NCBI GenBank assembly: GCA_009842505.1 | Contig: VYFG01000036.1 | Coordinates: 1 to 52,743 of the forward strand | Source of the DNA: Gammaproteobacteria bacterium | GTDB taxonomy: Bacteria; Pseudomonadota; Gammaproteobacteria; Arenicellales; Poriferihabitantaceae | DNA: 52,743 nt | Direction: 5' to 3' | Shown here: positions 16,910-27,196 of the stretch, piece after piece | Numbering within the stretch: position 1 is the first letter of the stretch | Layout: each line of letters starts with the position of its first letter | Program-made: the position numbers and the translations under genes | The notes under the pieces: generated by a model | Database searches by the model: none | What the model saw: only the letters and a program-made list of their open reading frames with translations | What the model was told of the DNA's origin: nothing

Positions 16910-18984
16910 AATCAGCCGCAGAAAAGCCGGCAAGGGAACTCGTTGAGCCGGTTCTCGGGGGTGCGGGAGGTACAGGTTCCGATTCCGGTCCGGGTGGTTC
17001 CGCCGTCCGGGAGGAGGCGCCCGTCGTCGGACCGAACTGGGCGGTGATGTTCTGGATTTTGATTCTGGCCGCCACCCTGTCCATCCTCCTGGCGGGCGTG
17101 GCTCTCGAAATCCAGGAAAGACAGCAGACCGCCGGTATGCGGATTGCCGCTCTCGGGGTGGAATCCGATGTCAGGGAAATTGCCTACCAGTCTCTGCTTG
17201 CAGTGAAGGGAACCGACAGTGCGTTCGACCGGTTGACGGGATTGAGGACGCATCTGGGTCAGGAAATACCGACCCTGGACCCCCGGGTGCTGGAGGGATA
17301 CGGCAACCGGGCCACTGACGGCCTCAGGGCCGTCACCGGCGAATGGGGCAGGCTCGACCCTCTGGTAGCACTGCTGGTATCCGGCCATGGAGTGGTTGGC
17401 AGTACCCTGACCCAGGTGGATGCGGTCGGCAGCCTGGTTCCGGAACTGGCGGCGCGGGCGGACGGCATTGTGGACAGGCTGATCGAAAACGAGGCCTCGC
17501 TGGAACTGATCGGACTTGGCAACCGTCAGCGGCTTCTGGTGCAACAGGTCGGCGCCGGCGCTAATGAATTTGCCGCCGGCGGGGTGGGCTGGCGCCGGGC
17601 GGCAGGAAAGATGCAGGACGACGTGCGGCGTTTCGGGGAGATCAGCGATGCCATCCGCGGCATGGGCGGCGTGGCAGTGGCCGGGGAAATGGCGGGCATG
17701 GACACCCTGTACCAGCAGCTTGTTTCCAGTGTGGCGGGCATTACGGGCAATGCCGACGACTACATTACCATGTTGGATGCAGCTGCCAGGATCGAGGGCC
17801 TGTCAGCATCCATGCAAAAACATGTTGCACAAATCATCCGGGAACTGGATGCAGGCCCGGAACGCCCGGCATGGGTCCGGGACCTGCCCTTGATGCTTGC
17901 TGCCGCGGGCTCGCTCGGCCTGATCGGGCTGATCTGGTCCGTGGTCCGTCATGGGAGACGCCGGGAGCGGGCCGATGCATTCCGGAAGAAGCGCTCCCGG
18001 GACGCCGTAATGAGCCTCCTGGAGGACATGGACAGCCTCGCCCATGGAAACCTGGCCGTGAAAGCGGAAATGGCCGATGAAGCGACGGACGTGATTGCGG
18101 ATTCCATGAACTTCGCCATCAGCGAAATACGAACGCGGGTCAGCGAAATCAGGTCCGCATCCGACGAGTTGACTGCCGAGGCAGGACTGTCGGGCTGGCA
18201 CATTGAAGAGCTGCTGGCAAACAGCGAAGCACAGGCCAAGGGCATCGCGGATGCCGCGCGGGAAATCGAGCGGATGAGTGAAACCATCAATCGCCTGAGC
18301 CAGTCGGCGCTTCACTCGTCGAAACGCGCGAGGGAGGCGGGGCAGACCGCCAAGGACGGCGCCGGGGCGATCCGCGACACCGTCGAGGGGATGAACGCCA
18401 TCGGCAGCCGGGTCCGGGATACGGCAGCAAGGCTGGGCCGGCTTCAGGAGAGTTCCCGGCGGATCAATGAGATCGTCAGCCTGATCAGGGACGTGACCGA
18501 GCAGACCAACGTACTGTCACTGAACGCCTCCATACAGGCGTCCATGGCTGGCGACGCGGGAAAGGGGTTCGCCGTGATTGCGGACGAGGCGCAACGCCTG
18601 GCGGAACGTTCCGCCAGGGCCTCGGACGGCATCACCGACATCGTGAAAACCATCCAGCAGGATGCCAGGGAGGCGATCCTGTCCATGGAATCCACGACGG
18701 GCGAGGTGACTGCCGGTGCAAGTGTTGTGGACGAGGCGGGCCGGGCTCTTGAGGAAATCGAGCGGGTCGGCCAGGAACTGCTCGCTGCCATCGAGTCCCT
18801 GGCGACGGAGGCTACCGAGGAGTCCGGTGTCGCGAACCGGGTCTCCCGGGACATGGATGACCTGCGCCGGGCTGCCCGGCAGTCAGGGCTCGGTGCGTCG
18901 CAGGTTGCTGCCGTCCTCGGGAACATCCGCAGGACACAGGAGAAACTCGACAGGGCCGTGGCAGGATTCCGGCTGCCCGACTGA
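16906..18984 (+). CDS. pilJ: PilJ-like methyl-accepting chemoreceptor
   Basis: A 692-residue inner-membrane receptor: one membrane helix at about 45-67, a long periplasmic PilJ-type sensor region, a second helix at about 326-346, HAMP-like sequence, and a cytoplasmic signalling domain. The hairpin tip LNASIQASMAGDAGKGFAVIADEAQRLAER matches PilJ more than ordinary chemoreceptors (the tip is split here only for description). In Pseudomonas PilJ senses surface contact or pilus retraction and signals to ChpA. I placed the start at TTG 16906, overlapping pilI by 4 bases; ATG 16858 is the alternative and would overlap pilI by 52 bases. Confidence 0.88.
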   Translation: MKSAAEKPARELVEPVLGGAGGTGSDSGPGGSAVREEAPVVGPNWAVMFWILILAATLSILLAGVALEIQERQQTAGMRIAALGVESDVREIAYQSLLAVKGTDSAFDRLTGLRTHLGQEIPTLDPRVLEGYGNRATDGLRAVTGEWGRLDPLVALLVSGHGVVGSTLTQVDAVGSLVPELAARADGIVDRLIENEASLELIGLGNRQRLLVQQVGAGANEFAAGGVGWRRAAGKMQDDVRRFGEISDAIRGMGGVAVAGEMAGMDTLYQQLVSSVAGITGNADDYITMLDAAARIEGLSASMQKHVAQIIRELDAGPERPAWVRDLPLMLAAAGSLGLIGLIWSVVRHGRRRERADAFRKKRSRDAVMSLLEDMDSLAHGNLAVKAEMADEATDVIADSMNFAISEIRTRVSEIRSASDELTAEAGLSGWHIEELLANSEAQAKGIADAAREIERMSETINRLSQSALHSSKRAREAGQTAKDGAGAIRDTVEGMNAIGSRVRDTAARLGRLQESSRRINEIVSLIRDVTEQTNVLSLNASIQASMAGDAGKGFAVIADEAQRLAERSARASDGITDIVKTIQQDAREAILSMESTTGEVTAGASVVDEAGRALEEIERVGQELLAAIESLATEATEESGVANRVSRDMDDLRRAARQSGLGASQVAAVLGNIRRTQEKLDRAVAGFRLPD

Positions 18985-19050
18985 GCCCGCCGCCCCGACA
19001 GCCGTTCCCTGTACACCCCGTCCCCATCCAAGGTTACGCAATCCGTTGAA

Positions 19051-22000
19051 GTGAGTATTCCGGCACCACATCCACAGGCATACAGCCGGGTCAGTCAGGC
19101 CCTGGACGGGGCCATGGGCGAGACCATGGACGCAGTGGCCAGGGCGCAGGATGAGTTCGACTTCAGTTGCCTGGACCGGCTGGTCTCCGGTTTGCGGGAT
19201 GTCCGGGACCTCCTGCAGGCAATGGAACTGGACGCGGCCGGCGTACTCGCGCGCAAGCTGGAGCAGCTTGGCCTCCAGGTCGGCAATATGCCGGGCATAC
19301 GTGAACAGTACCGGGGCATCCTGGTGCTGCGCCGGGGCATGGAGGCGCTGCATGGCTATGTCGATGCAATCTCGCGTCAGGCAGCGGAATCCCCGTTGTC
19401 ACTGGCGGAACCGATCAACCAGGCCAGGGATTGTCTCGGCGAGCCGCCGATCAGCCGCTTCGCACTGTTCAATCCGTCACTTGATCCGGCCCGTTTCGGT
19501 CCGGACGGGCCCGGCCCGGCCCGTACCCCGGCCAGGGAGATTCCACAGGGTGTCCGATCCGGCCTGATCGCGCAGATTCGCCGGAAACACCGCCGGGAAC
19601 TGCTCGGCTGGCTCACGGGACAGTCCGCTGACGATGATGATGGCAGGGGAAACGCCGCGCTCGGCCGGATACGGACCCTGATGGAAGAACTGCAAAGTGT
19701 CAGCATATCGGATTCCTTCCGGTTGTTGTGGTGGGTCGCCGGCGGATACCTGGACGCCGTTGCATCCGGGGAGATCGAAGTGAACGCATCGGTCAAGTCG
19801 CTGCTTGCCCGACTTGACCAGGAGATCGTCAGGATGAAGTCGGAGTCCGGCTCCGGTGAAGAGGCGATTCCCGAGGACGGTGCGGGACACCCGGATGAAC
19901 TGCTCCGCAGCATGCTGTTCGAGCTCGGACCGCTGGACCGGAGCGGGTCGGAACGGGTCCGGGACATCCGCGGCGGACTTGGGCTCAATGGCTGGTTCCG
20001 GGTCGGAACCCCCAAAGACAGCGGACTGGCCCGGATTCCCCCTGCGCTTCTGGAATTGAAGCAGTCGTTCGATGACGGATGGTTTGACAGCCTGCAGACC
20101 CTGTTCGGCCGTGCCCTCGAACCAGGACCGGACAACGGGCGCGAAGCCGCTGTCGATGATCTGGCCGAGGTGCTGGAAGAACTTGCGAGTCGTGCGGATG
20201 CCCTGGGGCTGGCTGCCGTAGCCGGCCTCGCCCGGGAAATCGCCCTGACCTCCCGGGAGGCCTGCCGGCCGGACGGCGGTGAGGCCCCCTCGACGATGGA
20301 TGTCCGGGTCGCGGCATCCATTCTGCTGCTGCGCCAGGGAGTGATGAACCCCGAATCGGTGGACGCCGAGTGGCTCCGGGCGGTAACCGGCGCCGTCGGG
20401 GAACTGCGCGGTACCGGCACTCCCGGGGAGGCCGAAAACGAACGGGCCGGTTGCATCAGCCGGGCGGCGGAATTCGAGCATCGGCAGGCGCGCCTGGCGG
20501 CAATGGGGGCGATTCGCCATGACTTGGCGGGGATCGAGGCGTCCTTGGCCGGGATCGGTGCCGGCCAGCATCAGGCGGAGGAACTGGCGGCGGCAGCCGG
20601 CCTGCTGCAACAGGCGGGGAACCTGCTGGATGTGCTGGAATTCGGCGCCGCGGCCCGGTTGGCACATCAGGCCGCGGGATTCCTTTCCGGCGTGGCCGGA
20701 GACCCGGACGCGGTGTCACGGATGAATCCGGAAGACATCACCTTCGTCATCGCTGCGCTTGATCTGGCCGCCGATCAACTGCCGCAGGATGAACAGGCCG
20801 TGGACGGGCTCCTGTCCGTGGCGGCGGAGAAACTGGACAGGGCCCGGCGAATGCTGCCGGAGCCGTCATCCGCGGCGGATGCGGAAGCCGGGGGGGCGGA
20901 CAAGGCCGGTCCGGCGGTGCACGGTCTCGACATACTGGACCAGGACCTGAGGGCAATCTTCACGGAGGAATTCGGGCGACACATCGAAACGCTGGAGCAG
21001 TCGCTGGATTCCTTGCAGGGAAGCCCGCCGGGGGAAGCGGGCGTGGAAGACGTCATCGAAGACATCGAAGACTGCGTGTACACCCTGGGCGACAATTGCC
21101 GCAACCTGGGATTCGACGAGGTTGCGGCGTACGCGGAAGGCAGCCTTGGCCCGTTGCGCGATGCGGTGGACGGCGGTGATCTCGGGTCGGCCGGCGCAGG
21201 GTTCAGGAGCGGTCTCGGGCTGCTGCGGTCTGCGCTCGATGAGATCGTCGCGCATGGCAGCTATTCCCGGGAACTCGCGGACAGGCTGCTGGCGGGGGAC
21301 GGTGCGGAGTCCGGCGGCCTGCCGGAACCCGGAGAAGGGCGACAGGCAGCGCATTCGGATCCGGCGTGGACTGCACCGGAATTCGCTGACGTTGCTGAAG
21401 AGACCATCGATGCCGACATTCAGCAGATATTCCTGGACGAGTCCAGGGGTATCCTTGGCCGGATCAACCAGTCCCTGATGCGCTGGCGTGAACGTGGCCC
21501 CGAACAGGAGAACATGGCCGCAATCCGCAGGGAGTTCCATACCCTGAAGGGTACCGCCGCCGCAGCTGGAAGGGACGGGATGTCCCGCCTGATTCACCGG
21601 GTGGAAACACTGCTGGACAATTTCCAGGGGCAGAACCTGTCCGGCCAGTCGGAACTGCTCGGTCTGCTGGAGGAGATCCATGACGGCCTGTCCGCCGAAC
21701 TGGGGTTGCTGGAATCCGGGGACGGAGCGCACCTTCCCGGGCTGAAGCGCAGGATCTCCGATTTCCCGACCGACGGGGAAGCGCAGACACCGGAAGAAAT
21801 CCTGGACGATTCGGAGGATCTCACTGGGAGTGCGCAGGACCCGGGGTCCTGGCGTTCCTGGTTGCCCGCCGGTGACAAGGCGCGCGGTGTTGCGACGACC
21901 TCGGGTACCGTGCCGGGGATGGCCCGCGGGGCGCATCATTCCAACCTGGCGGTACTGACCCATGCATCCGGGGAAATGGATCTGGTGCGGATGCAACTGC

Positions 22001-23727
22001 ACAATTCCCTTGACGCCACACGCATGGACCTGGAGTTGTTGCGTATCAGCATGATCTCGATCCGGGACGGCTTGCGGGAGGTGGAAACGGAGGTCTGTAC
22101 ACGGCTCCTGCCCGAGGCGGAGGAAGGTGCCGGCGGAACGGACGATGCCCCGGACCCGGAACGGTCCGACCGTGATGCGCGCCTTAAGAAACAGTTCCGC
22201 GAACTGTCGGGACGGCTTGAGCAGCTCGACAGGGTGGAACAGGAACTGGTCCGGCGGGCCGCTGGCATCGACGCGGCGCTGGAACACCAGCGAAATCTCA
22301 GTGATCGCCTGCAAAGCGGACTGAGAAGCGCGCGGATGGTTACCCTGGGGGAATACTTCCCGCACCTCCGGCACCTGGTGAGGGAAACCGCCAGGAAGGC
22401 GGGCAAGGAGGCAAGCCTGGAGTTCCAGGGCGGTGACATCCAGATCGACCGCCAGGTGATCGAATCGATGATGGCTCCCTTCGAACACATGATCCGCAAT
22501 TCCGTGATCCATGGAATCGAGGAAGGGGATGTGCGCCAACGGTCGGGCAAGGATCCCAGGGGATCCATTTCCATCAGCATATCCCTGCAAGGTTCCGAAC
22601 TGGTGGTCGGCTTCAGCGACGACGGCAGGGGACTGGCGATGGACCGGATCACGGCCCGTGCCGGGGAGCTGGGACTCTTGGACAACGACGGGCTGGTGAG
22701 CGAAACAAACGTGCTGAAGATCATCACTCAGCCCGGTTACAGTACTTCCGAGGAGCTCAGTCTGGAGGCGGGACGGGGCGTGGGTATGGAGATTGTCTAC
22801 CAGACAGTGCGGGATCTGGGCGGCTCCATGCGGATGACCCATGCCCCCGGGCAGGGGGTCGGTTTCCATTTCCGGCTGCCGGTCACCCTGGCGGTAACAC
22901 CCGCACTCATGGTCAGGGTCGGCAAATGGCGGTTCGCCTTCCGGTCCCGCTCCGTGGAGCGACTGGTGAGGATTTCCCGGGATGAAATGCATCGTGACGG
23001 GGACAGGTGGTTCGTCGAGGTCGACGGGGTGCGGGTACCCGTTGTGCTGCTCCAGCAGCGGCTGGACATCAACGCCGATCAGGCGGACCCATCCATCGTG
23101 CTGGTGGTCATCGTGCGCCTGGTGGACCGGCTTGCGGCTTTCGAGGTGGATGAATTCATCGATTCGGTTGACATCCTCAGCCGGAATCCCGGCACCCAGC
23201 TGCTTTCCATACCGGAAATTTCAGGGGTGACGGTCCTGTCCGACTCGAGCATCGTCCTCATCCTCGATCCCGAGGCTTTCATCCACCGGATCGGTGAGGA
23301 GACCGAAATCCCGCTGACGGACGAGATGTCCGGGGGGGCCGGCAATCTCAGGCGGGTGCTGGTGGTCGATGATTCCGCGGTGGTTCGCAAGGTGATGCAG
23401 AAGGATCTTGAGGCGGACGGGCTCGAGGTGGATACTGCGGACGACGGGGTAAGTGCCCTGGAAATGCTGGATAAGCACCCCTACGATGTGGTACTGGTTG
23501 ACATTGAAATGCCCCGCATGAACGGATATGAATTGCTTGAGCGGTTACGGGAGAATCCGTATGAACCCAATCCTGTCATGATTGTCATCACTTCGGGATC
23601 CGGCGAGGAGTACCGCCAGCGCGCCCTGGAGCTCGGGGCGGATGGCTGCATCACCAGGCCCTATGATCTCGCGGACCTGAACCGGCTGATGCGGGATGCG
23701 GTGGTTTCGAGGGGAGGCCCGGACTGA
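19051..23727 (+). CDS. chpA: ChpA-like hybrid CheA kinase
   Basis: A 1558-residue hybrid histidine kinase driving type IV pilus chemosensing. The N-terminus (about 10-120) resembles the FimL-like domain of ChpA. A degenerate phosphotransfer domain has Y677 where histidine is expected; an intact one follows with H830 in FHTLKGTA. The ATP-binding part has the N box near 1144-1155, DDGRGL and GRGVGMEIV; a CheW-like domain follows at about 1280-1420. A C-terminal receiver ends the protein with VVDDS, D1484, and arginine (R1536) in place of the usual lysine. It is about 900 residues shorter than P. aeruginosa ChpA, with far fewer phosphotransfer domains. The start is GTG. No pilK or chpB is seen beside it. 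Confidence 0.92.
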   Translation: MSIPAPHPQAYSRVSQALDGAMGETMDAVARAQDEFDFSCLDRLVSGLRDVRDLLQAMELDAAGVLARKLEQLGLQVGNMPGIREQYRGILVLRRGMEALHGYVDAISRQAAESPLSLAEPINQARDCLGEPPISRFALFNPSLDPARFGPDGPGPARTPAREIPQGVRSGLIAQIRRKHRRELLGWLTGQSADDDDGRGNAALGRIRTLMEELQSVSISDSFRLLWWVAGGYLDAVASGEIEVNASVKSLLARLDQEIVRMKSESGSGEEAIPEDGAGHPDELLRSMLFELGPLDRSGSERVRDIRGGLGLNGWFRVGTPKDSGLARIPPALLELKQSFDDGWFDSLQTLFGRALEPGPDNGREAAVDDLAEVLEELASRADALGLAAVAGLAREIALTSREACRPDGGEAPSTMDVRVAASILLLRQGVMNPESVDAEWLRAVTGAVGELRGTGTPGEAENERAGCISRAAEFEHRQARLAAMGAIRHDLAGIEASLAGIGAGQHQAEELAAAAGLLQQAGNLLDVLEFGAAARLAHQAAGFLSGVAGDPDAVSRMNPEDITFVIAALDLAADQLPQDEQAVDGLLSVAAEKLDRARRMLPEPSSAADAEAGGADKAGPAVHGLDILDQDLRAIFTEEFGRHIETLEQSLDSLQGSPPGEAGVEDVIEDIEDCVYTLGDNCRNLGFDEVAAYAEGSLGPLRDAVDGGDLGSAGAGFRSGLGLLRSALDEIVAHGSYSRELADRLLAGDGAESGGLPEPGEGRQAAHSDPAWTAPEFADVAEETIDADIQQIFLDESRGILGRINQSLMRWRERGPEQENMAAIRREFHTLKGTAAAAGRDGMSRLIHRVETLLDNFQGQNLSGQSELLGLLEEIHDGLSAELGLLESGDGAHLPGLKRRISDFPTDGEAQTPEEILDDSEDLTGSAQDPGSWRSWLPAGDKARGVATTSGTVPGMARGAHHSNLAVLTHASGEMDLVRMQLHNSLDATRMDLELLRISMISIRDGLREVETEVCTRLLPEAEEGAGGTDDAPDPERSDRDARLKKQFRELSGRLEQLDRVEQELVRRAAGIDAALEHQRNLSDRLQSGLRSARMVTLGEYFPHLRHLVRETARKAGKEASLEFQGGDIQIDRQVIESMMAPFEHMIRNSVIHGIEEGDVRQRSGKDPRGSISISISLQGSELVVGFSDDGRGLAMDRITARAGELGLLDNDGLVSETNVLKIITQPGYSTSEELSLEAGRGVGMEIVYQTVRDLGGSMRMTHAPGQGVGFHFRLPVTLAVTPALMVRVGKWRFAFRSRSVERLVRISRDEMHRDGDRWFVEVDGVRVPVVLLQQRLDINADQADPSIVLVVIVRLVDRLAAFEVDEFIDSVDILSRNPGTQLLSIPEISGVTVLSDSSIVLILDPEAFIHRIGEETEIPLTDEMSGGAGNLRRVLVVDDSAVVRKVMQKDLEADGLEVDTADDGVSALEMLDKHPYDVVLVDIEMPRMNGYELLERLRENPYEPNPVMIVITSGSGEEYRQRALELGADGCITRPYDLADLNRLMRDAVVSRGGPD

Positions 23728-24176
23728 TGCAGGTGCTGGCCATTCCGGCCCAGGGCTTCCAGCTTCTGGTGCCGGTGAGCATGGTGGCGCAGGTCGCCGG
23801 ACGGCTGCCTCTGACACCCACGTCCCTGGACATTCCGGGCGCGGCGGGCATCATCCAGTGGCGCCAGTTCAGTCTGCCGCTTTTCCGTACATCCGAACTC
23901 CTGGACGGAGGCGCCGCGGACGACGACGATTTCAGGCATGTGGTGGTGCTGTGGCCGATGAAATCCGCCGGAAACCGTTCGTTTGTGGCCCTGACCAGCC
24001 CGGGCCCGCCCCGGGTGATCGACGTGGACGACCTTCCGGCGGCGGATGGGGATGCCGGGATACCCTGGGTTCTTGCCTATGTCTCCCTGCCAGAGGGTCT
24101 CGGGGTAATACCGGATATCGATGCCCTGGCCCGCAGGGCATGGAACCGCAATGCATCGGGTACCGGCAATGACTGA
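23727..24176 (+). CDS. chpC: ChpC-like CheW-domain protein
   Basis: A 149-residue CheW-fold protein starting inside the chpA stop (TGATG). It has the small beta-barrel pattern of a CheW homologue, with the VLAIPAQGFQLLVPVSMVAQV opening strands described here only in outline, and an IQWRQFSLPLFR segment equivalent to the NLRG turn. In Pseudomonas ChpC links additional receptors to ChpA. Its position and coupling fit that role; sequence support is moderate. It overlaps the phosphatase gene that follows by 8 bases. Confidence 0.75.
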   Translation: MQVLAIPAQGFQLLVPVSMVAQVAGRLPLTPTSLDIPGAAGIIQWRQFSLPLFRTSELLDGGAADDDDFRHVVVLWPMKSAGNRSFVALTSPGPPRVIDVDDLPAADGDAGIPWVLAYVSLPEGLGVIPDIDALARRAWNRNASGTGND

Positions 24177-25002
24177 CACACCGGACGGACAGCTGCCGTC
24201 CCTGGCCGGGCTTCGCGACCTGGTGGTGGGGGTTTCGGAGGGGGTTTCCGCACTGCAGAGCGGAGGTACGGCGGTTTCGGAAAAGATCGACGGCAGCTAT
24301 GTCACCGCCGTGGATCAGGACCTGCAGGACCGTCTGCTGCGTGCCCTGGACACCCGGTGGCCCGGCTACGGCGCCATCGGGGAGGAAATGTCGCATTCGG
24401 ACCAGGTCTCCATCTGCCAGTCCAGCGAGAACGGATACTGGGTCATTGACCCGCTGGACGGTACCACCAATTTCGCCTCGGGCTTTCCCTGCTACGGTAT
24501 TTCCGTCGCCCTGGTGATCGACGGGGATCCGAAACTGGCCGTCGTGTACGACCCGGTCCGCCGTGAATGCTTCTCTGCCGGGGTGGGTCAGGGCGCGTGG
24601 CTGAACGGGCAGGCCATTCGCTGCCTGGAAACGCAGATGCTGGATGACTGCATCGCGAACGTGGACTACAAGCGGCTGGTGGGGGAACTGGCGGTACGCC
24701 TGGTGCAGTCCCCTCCCTACCGGTCCCAGCGGAACATCGGGGCGTCGGTCCTGGAATGGTGCTGGCTGGCTGCCGGGAGAATCCAGCTCTATCTCCACGG
24801 CGGTCAGAAACTGTGGGATTTCGCCGCGGGGTATCTGATACTCACCGAGGCCGGGGGGGCCGCCACGACGCTGTCGGGCGCTCCTTTGGACTGCGGCAGC
24901 CTGCAGAAACGGTCCGTTGTGGCCGCTTCCAGTTCGGCGCTGCTGGCACAGTGGAGCGCCTGGATCAACATCAACCGGTTCGACTCGGACACTCCGGCCT
25001 GA
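24169..25002 (+). CDS. Inositol monophosphatase-family phosphatase
   Basis: A 277-residue member of the lithium-sensitive, magnesium-dependent phosphatase family (SuhB/CysQ/HisN relatives). The motifs are present: GEE near residue 66, WVIDPLDGTTNF near residue 90, and LWDFAAGYLILTEAGG near residue 208. Likely substrates are inositol phosphate, histidinol phosphate or another small phosphate ester; sequence alone does not say. ATG 24169 is preferred to 24121 because it gives the family N-terminus and an 8-base overlap with the chpC-like gene. A terminator-like hairpin follows at 25090-25108. Confidence 0.88.
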   Translation: MTDTPDGQLPSLAGLRDLVVGVSEGVSALQSGGTAVSEKIDGSYVTAVDQDLQDRLLRALDTRWPGYGAIGEEMSHSDQVSICQSSENGYWVIDPLDGTTNFASGFPCYGISVALVIDGDPKLAVVYDPVRRECFSAGVGQGAWLNGQAIRCLETQMLDDCIANVDYKRLVGELAVRLVQSPPYRSQRNIGASVLEWCWLAAGRIQLYLHGGQKLWDFAAGYLILTEAGGAATTLSGAPLDCGSLQKRSVVAASSSALLAQWSAWININRFDSDTPA

Positions 25003-25089
25003 CCGGGTGCCATCGGTAATCATTGTTTATGACAGGAATCAATAGATTGATTCCCTGGCCGCCCCGTCATCTGTTATGTTTGCCCCGGG

Positions 25090-25108
25090 CCGGCACAGCC
25101 GGTTTTTT
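25090..25108 (+). terminator. Intrinsic terminator-like hairpin
   Basis: CCGGC (25090-25094) and GCCGG (25098-25102) form a short stem around ACA, followed by six T residues. It lies 88 bases after the phosphatase stop and 66 bases before the tkt start. It could end the Chp transcript, or act as an attenuator if the tkt promoter lies before it. Confidence 0.65.
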
Positions 25109-25116
25109 ACGTCCCT

Positions 25117-25140
25117 GCGCACCGCTAGCTCGCGGTGTGC
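25117..25140 (+). other. Stem-loop in the tkt leader
   Basis: GCGCACCGC (25117-25125) pairs with GCGGTGTGC (25132-25140) using one G-T pair, with a 6-base loop. It begins just 8 bases after the T-run of the preceding hairpin and ends 33 bases before the tkt start. Confidence 0.55.
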
Positions 25141-25173
25141 GGGCTGTGATCCAGAACAACCGGAATTTGAAGA

Positions 25174-27174
25174 ATGCCTGACGTTAGCCGACGGGAAAGG
25201 GCAAACGCCATTCGCGCCCTCAGCATGGACGCGGTGCAGAGGGCCAAGAGCGGCCATCCAGGCGCTCCCATGGGGATGGCGGACATCGCCGAGGTGCTGT
25301 GGAACGATTTCCATCGGCATAATCCATCCAACCCGGAATGGCCCGACAGGGACCGGTTCGTCCTGTCCAACGGCCATGGTTCCATGCTGCAGTATTCCCT
25401 GTTGCACCTGACGGGGTATGACCTGCCATTGGACGAGTTGCGGAATTTCCGCCAACTGCATTCCAGGACCCCGGGACACCCCGAATACGGCGATACGCCC
25501 GGCGTGGAGACCACCACCGGCCCCTTGGGTCAGGGCTTGGCCAACGCGGTGGGCATGGCGATTGCGGAACGGACCCTGGGCGCGCAGTTCAACCGCCCCG
25601 GGCATGAAATCATCGATCACCGGACCTGGGTGTTTCTCGGCGACGGCTGCCTGATGGAGGGAATATCCCATGAGGCCTGCTCGCTGGCCGGAACCCTGGG
25701 ACTCGGCAAGCTGATCGCGTTCTACGATGACAACGGCATTTCCATCGACGGTGAAGTGGCGGGCTGGTTCACCGATGACACCGCCGGACGGTTCCAGGCC
25801 TATGGCTGGCAGGTGATCCCCAACGTGGACGGCCATGACCCCGATGCCGTCCGCAATGCCATCGACACGGCGCTGGCGGACGGCGCGCGCCCCAGCCTGA
25901 TCTGCTGCCGGACCATCATCGGCTACGGCGCCCCGAACAAGCAGGGCAAGGAGGAATGCCACGGGGCTCCACTGGGGGATGACGAGGTTGCCGCGGCGCG
26001 GATTGCGCTTGATTGGGAACATCCGCCGTTCGTCGTTCCCGACGCCATTGCCGAGTCATGGGATGCGCGTGGCCGGGGGGCGGAACTGGAGCGTACGTGG
26101 CGGGCGGGAATGGAGGCCTATGCCGCGGCGTACCCGGCGAAGGCCGCGGAGTTCGACCGGAGACTGGCCCGGGGGATGCCCGCGGACTGGGAGGAACAGA
26201 CCCGGGGGATCATATCCGGCATCAGTGAGAAGGCGGAATCCATTGCCTCCCGGAAGGCTTCACTGAATGCCCTCAACGTATTCGGTCCGTTGCTGCCGGA
26301 ATTGATCGGGGGTTCTGCCGACCTGGCTGGATCCAATTACAGCATCTGGTCCGGCTCCAGGGACGTCCGCGAGTCTGAGGACGGCAACTACGTCTATTTC
26401 GGCGTGCGTGAGTTCGGCATGTCGGCGATGGTGAACGGCCTCGTGCTGCACGGTGGCTTTCGCGGTTATGGCGCGACATTTCTCATATTTTCCGAATACG
26501 CCCGCAACGCGCTCAGGATGGCCACGCTGATGCGCATACCGAGTATCTTCCTGTTCACGCACGATTCCATCGGCGTGGGGGAGGATGGCCCCACCCATCA
26601 GCCGGTCGAGCAGGCCGCGACCCTGCGGATGATTCCCGGAATGTCGGTATGGCGGCCCTGCGACACCGTGGAATCCGCGGTTGCGTGGCAGCAGGCCATG
26701 CAATCGGTGGATCAGCCGTTCAGCCTGATCTTTTCCCGGCAGAACCTGGGGCACCAGGAGCGCGGTCCGGACCAGATCGATGCCATTGCACGGGGCGGGT
26801 ATGTCCTGCGTGATTGTGACGGCGAGCCCGAGGCCATCGTGATCGCAACGGGATCGGAAGTGGAAATCGCCGTGGACGCGGCGGAAGCCCTGGCCCATCG
26901 CGGCATCAGGGTGGTCTCCATGCCCAGCACGGACCGGTTCGATGCCCAGGATCCGGACTATCGCGAGTCGGTGCTGCCGGCAGGCGTGCGTCGGCGCATC
27001 GCCGTGGAAGCCGGCGTGACGGACGGCTGGTGGAAATATGTCGGCAGCGAAGGGGAGGTCATCGGCATCACCACCTTCGGCGCGTCGGCGCCGGCCGCCG
27101 ATGTATTCGCCCACTTCGACCTGACGGCGGACCGGGTGAGAAGGGCGCTTGAGCGGCTGTTGCCGGACAGCTGA
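25174..27174 (+). CDS. tkt: Transketolase
   Basis: A 666-residue thiamine-diphosphate enzyme that moves two-carbon units between sugar phosphates in the pentose phosphate or Calvin cycles. The N-terminal [13 protein letters not shown] and [12 protein letters not shown] segments, the [12 protein letters not shown] block, and the TPP/metal segment from GDGC to [10 protein letters not shown] are all present, as is [15 protein letters not shown] in the middle domain. Length is normal. It leads a set with pgk 22 bases on and fba. No glyceraldehyde-3-phosphate dehydrogenase lies between tkt and pgk, unlike many relatives. Confidence 0.97.
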   Translation: MPDVSRRERANAIRALSMDAVQRAKSGHPGAPMGMADIAEVLWNDFHRHNPSNPEWPDRDRFVLSNGHGSMLQYSLLHLTGYDLPLDELRNFRQLHSRTPGHPEYGDTPGVETTTGPLGQGLANAVGMAIAERTLGAQFNRPGHEIIDHRTWVFLGDGCLMEGISHEACSLAGTLGLGKLIAFYDDNGISIDGEVAGWFTDDTAGRFQAYGWQVIPNVDGHDPDAVRNAIDTALADGARPSLICCRTIIGYGAPNKQGKEECHGAPLGDDEVAAARIALDWEHPPFVVPDAIAESWDARGRGAELERTWRAGMEAYAAAYPAKAAEFDRRLARGMPADWEEQTRGIISGISEKAESIASRKASLNALNVFGPLLPELIGGSADLAGSNYSIWSGSRDVRESEDGNYVYFGVREFGMSAMVNGLVLHGGFRGYGATFLIFSEYARNALRMATLMRIPSIFLFTHDSIGVGEDGPTHQPVEQAATLRMIPGMSVWRPCDTVESAVAWQQAMQSVDQPFSLIFSRQNLGHQERGPDQIDAIARGGYVLRDCDGEPEAIVIATGSEVEIAVDAAEALAHRGIRVVSMPSTDRFDAQDPDYRESVLPAGVRRRIAVEAGVTDGWWKYVGSEGEVIGITTFGASAPAADVFAHFDLTADRVRRALERLLPDS

Positions 27175-27196
27175 CAGGCCAACCCGGCGGCGGAAG

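Noticed and set aside
20866..22992. A 708-codon open frame on the minus strand opposite chpA
   Set aside because: It lies fully inside chpA, whose kinase motifs are clear. The antisense product shows no recognisable domain, and long antisense frames are common in GC-rich genes.
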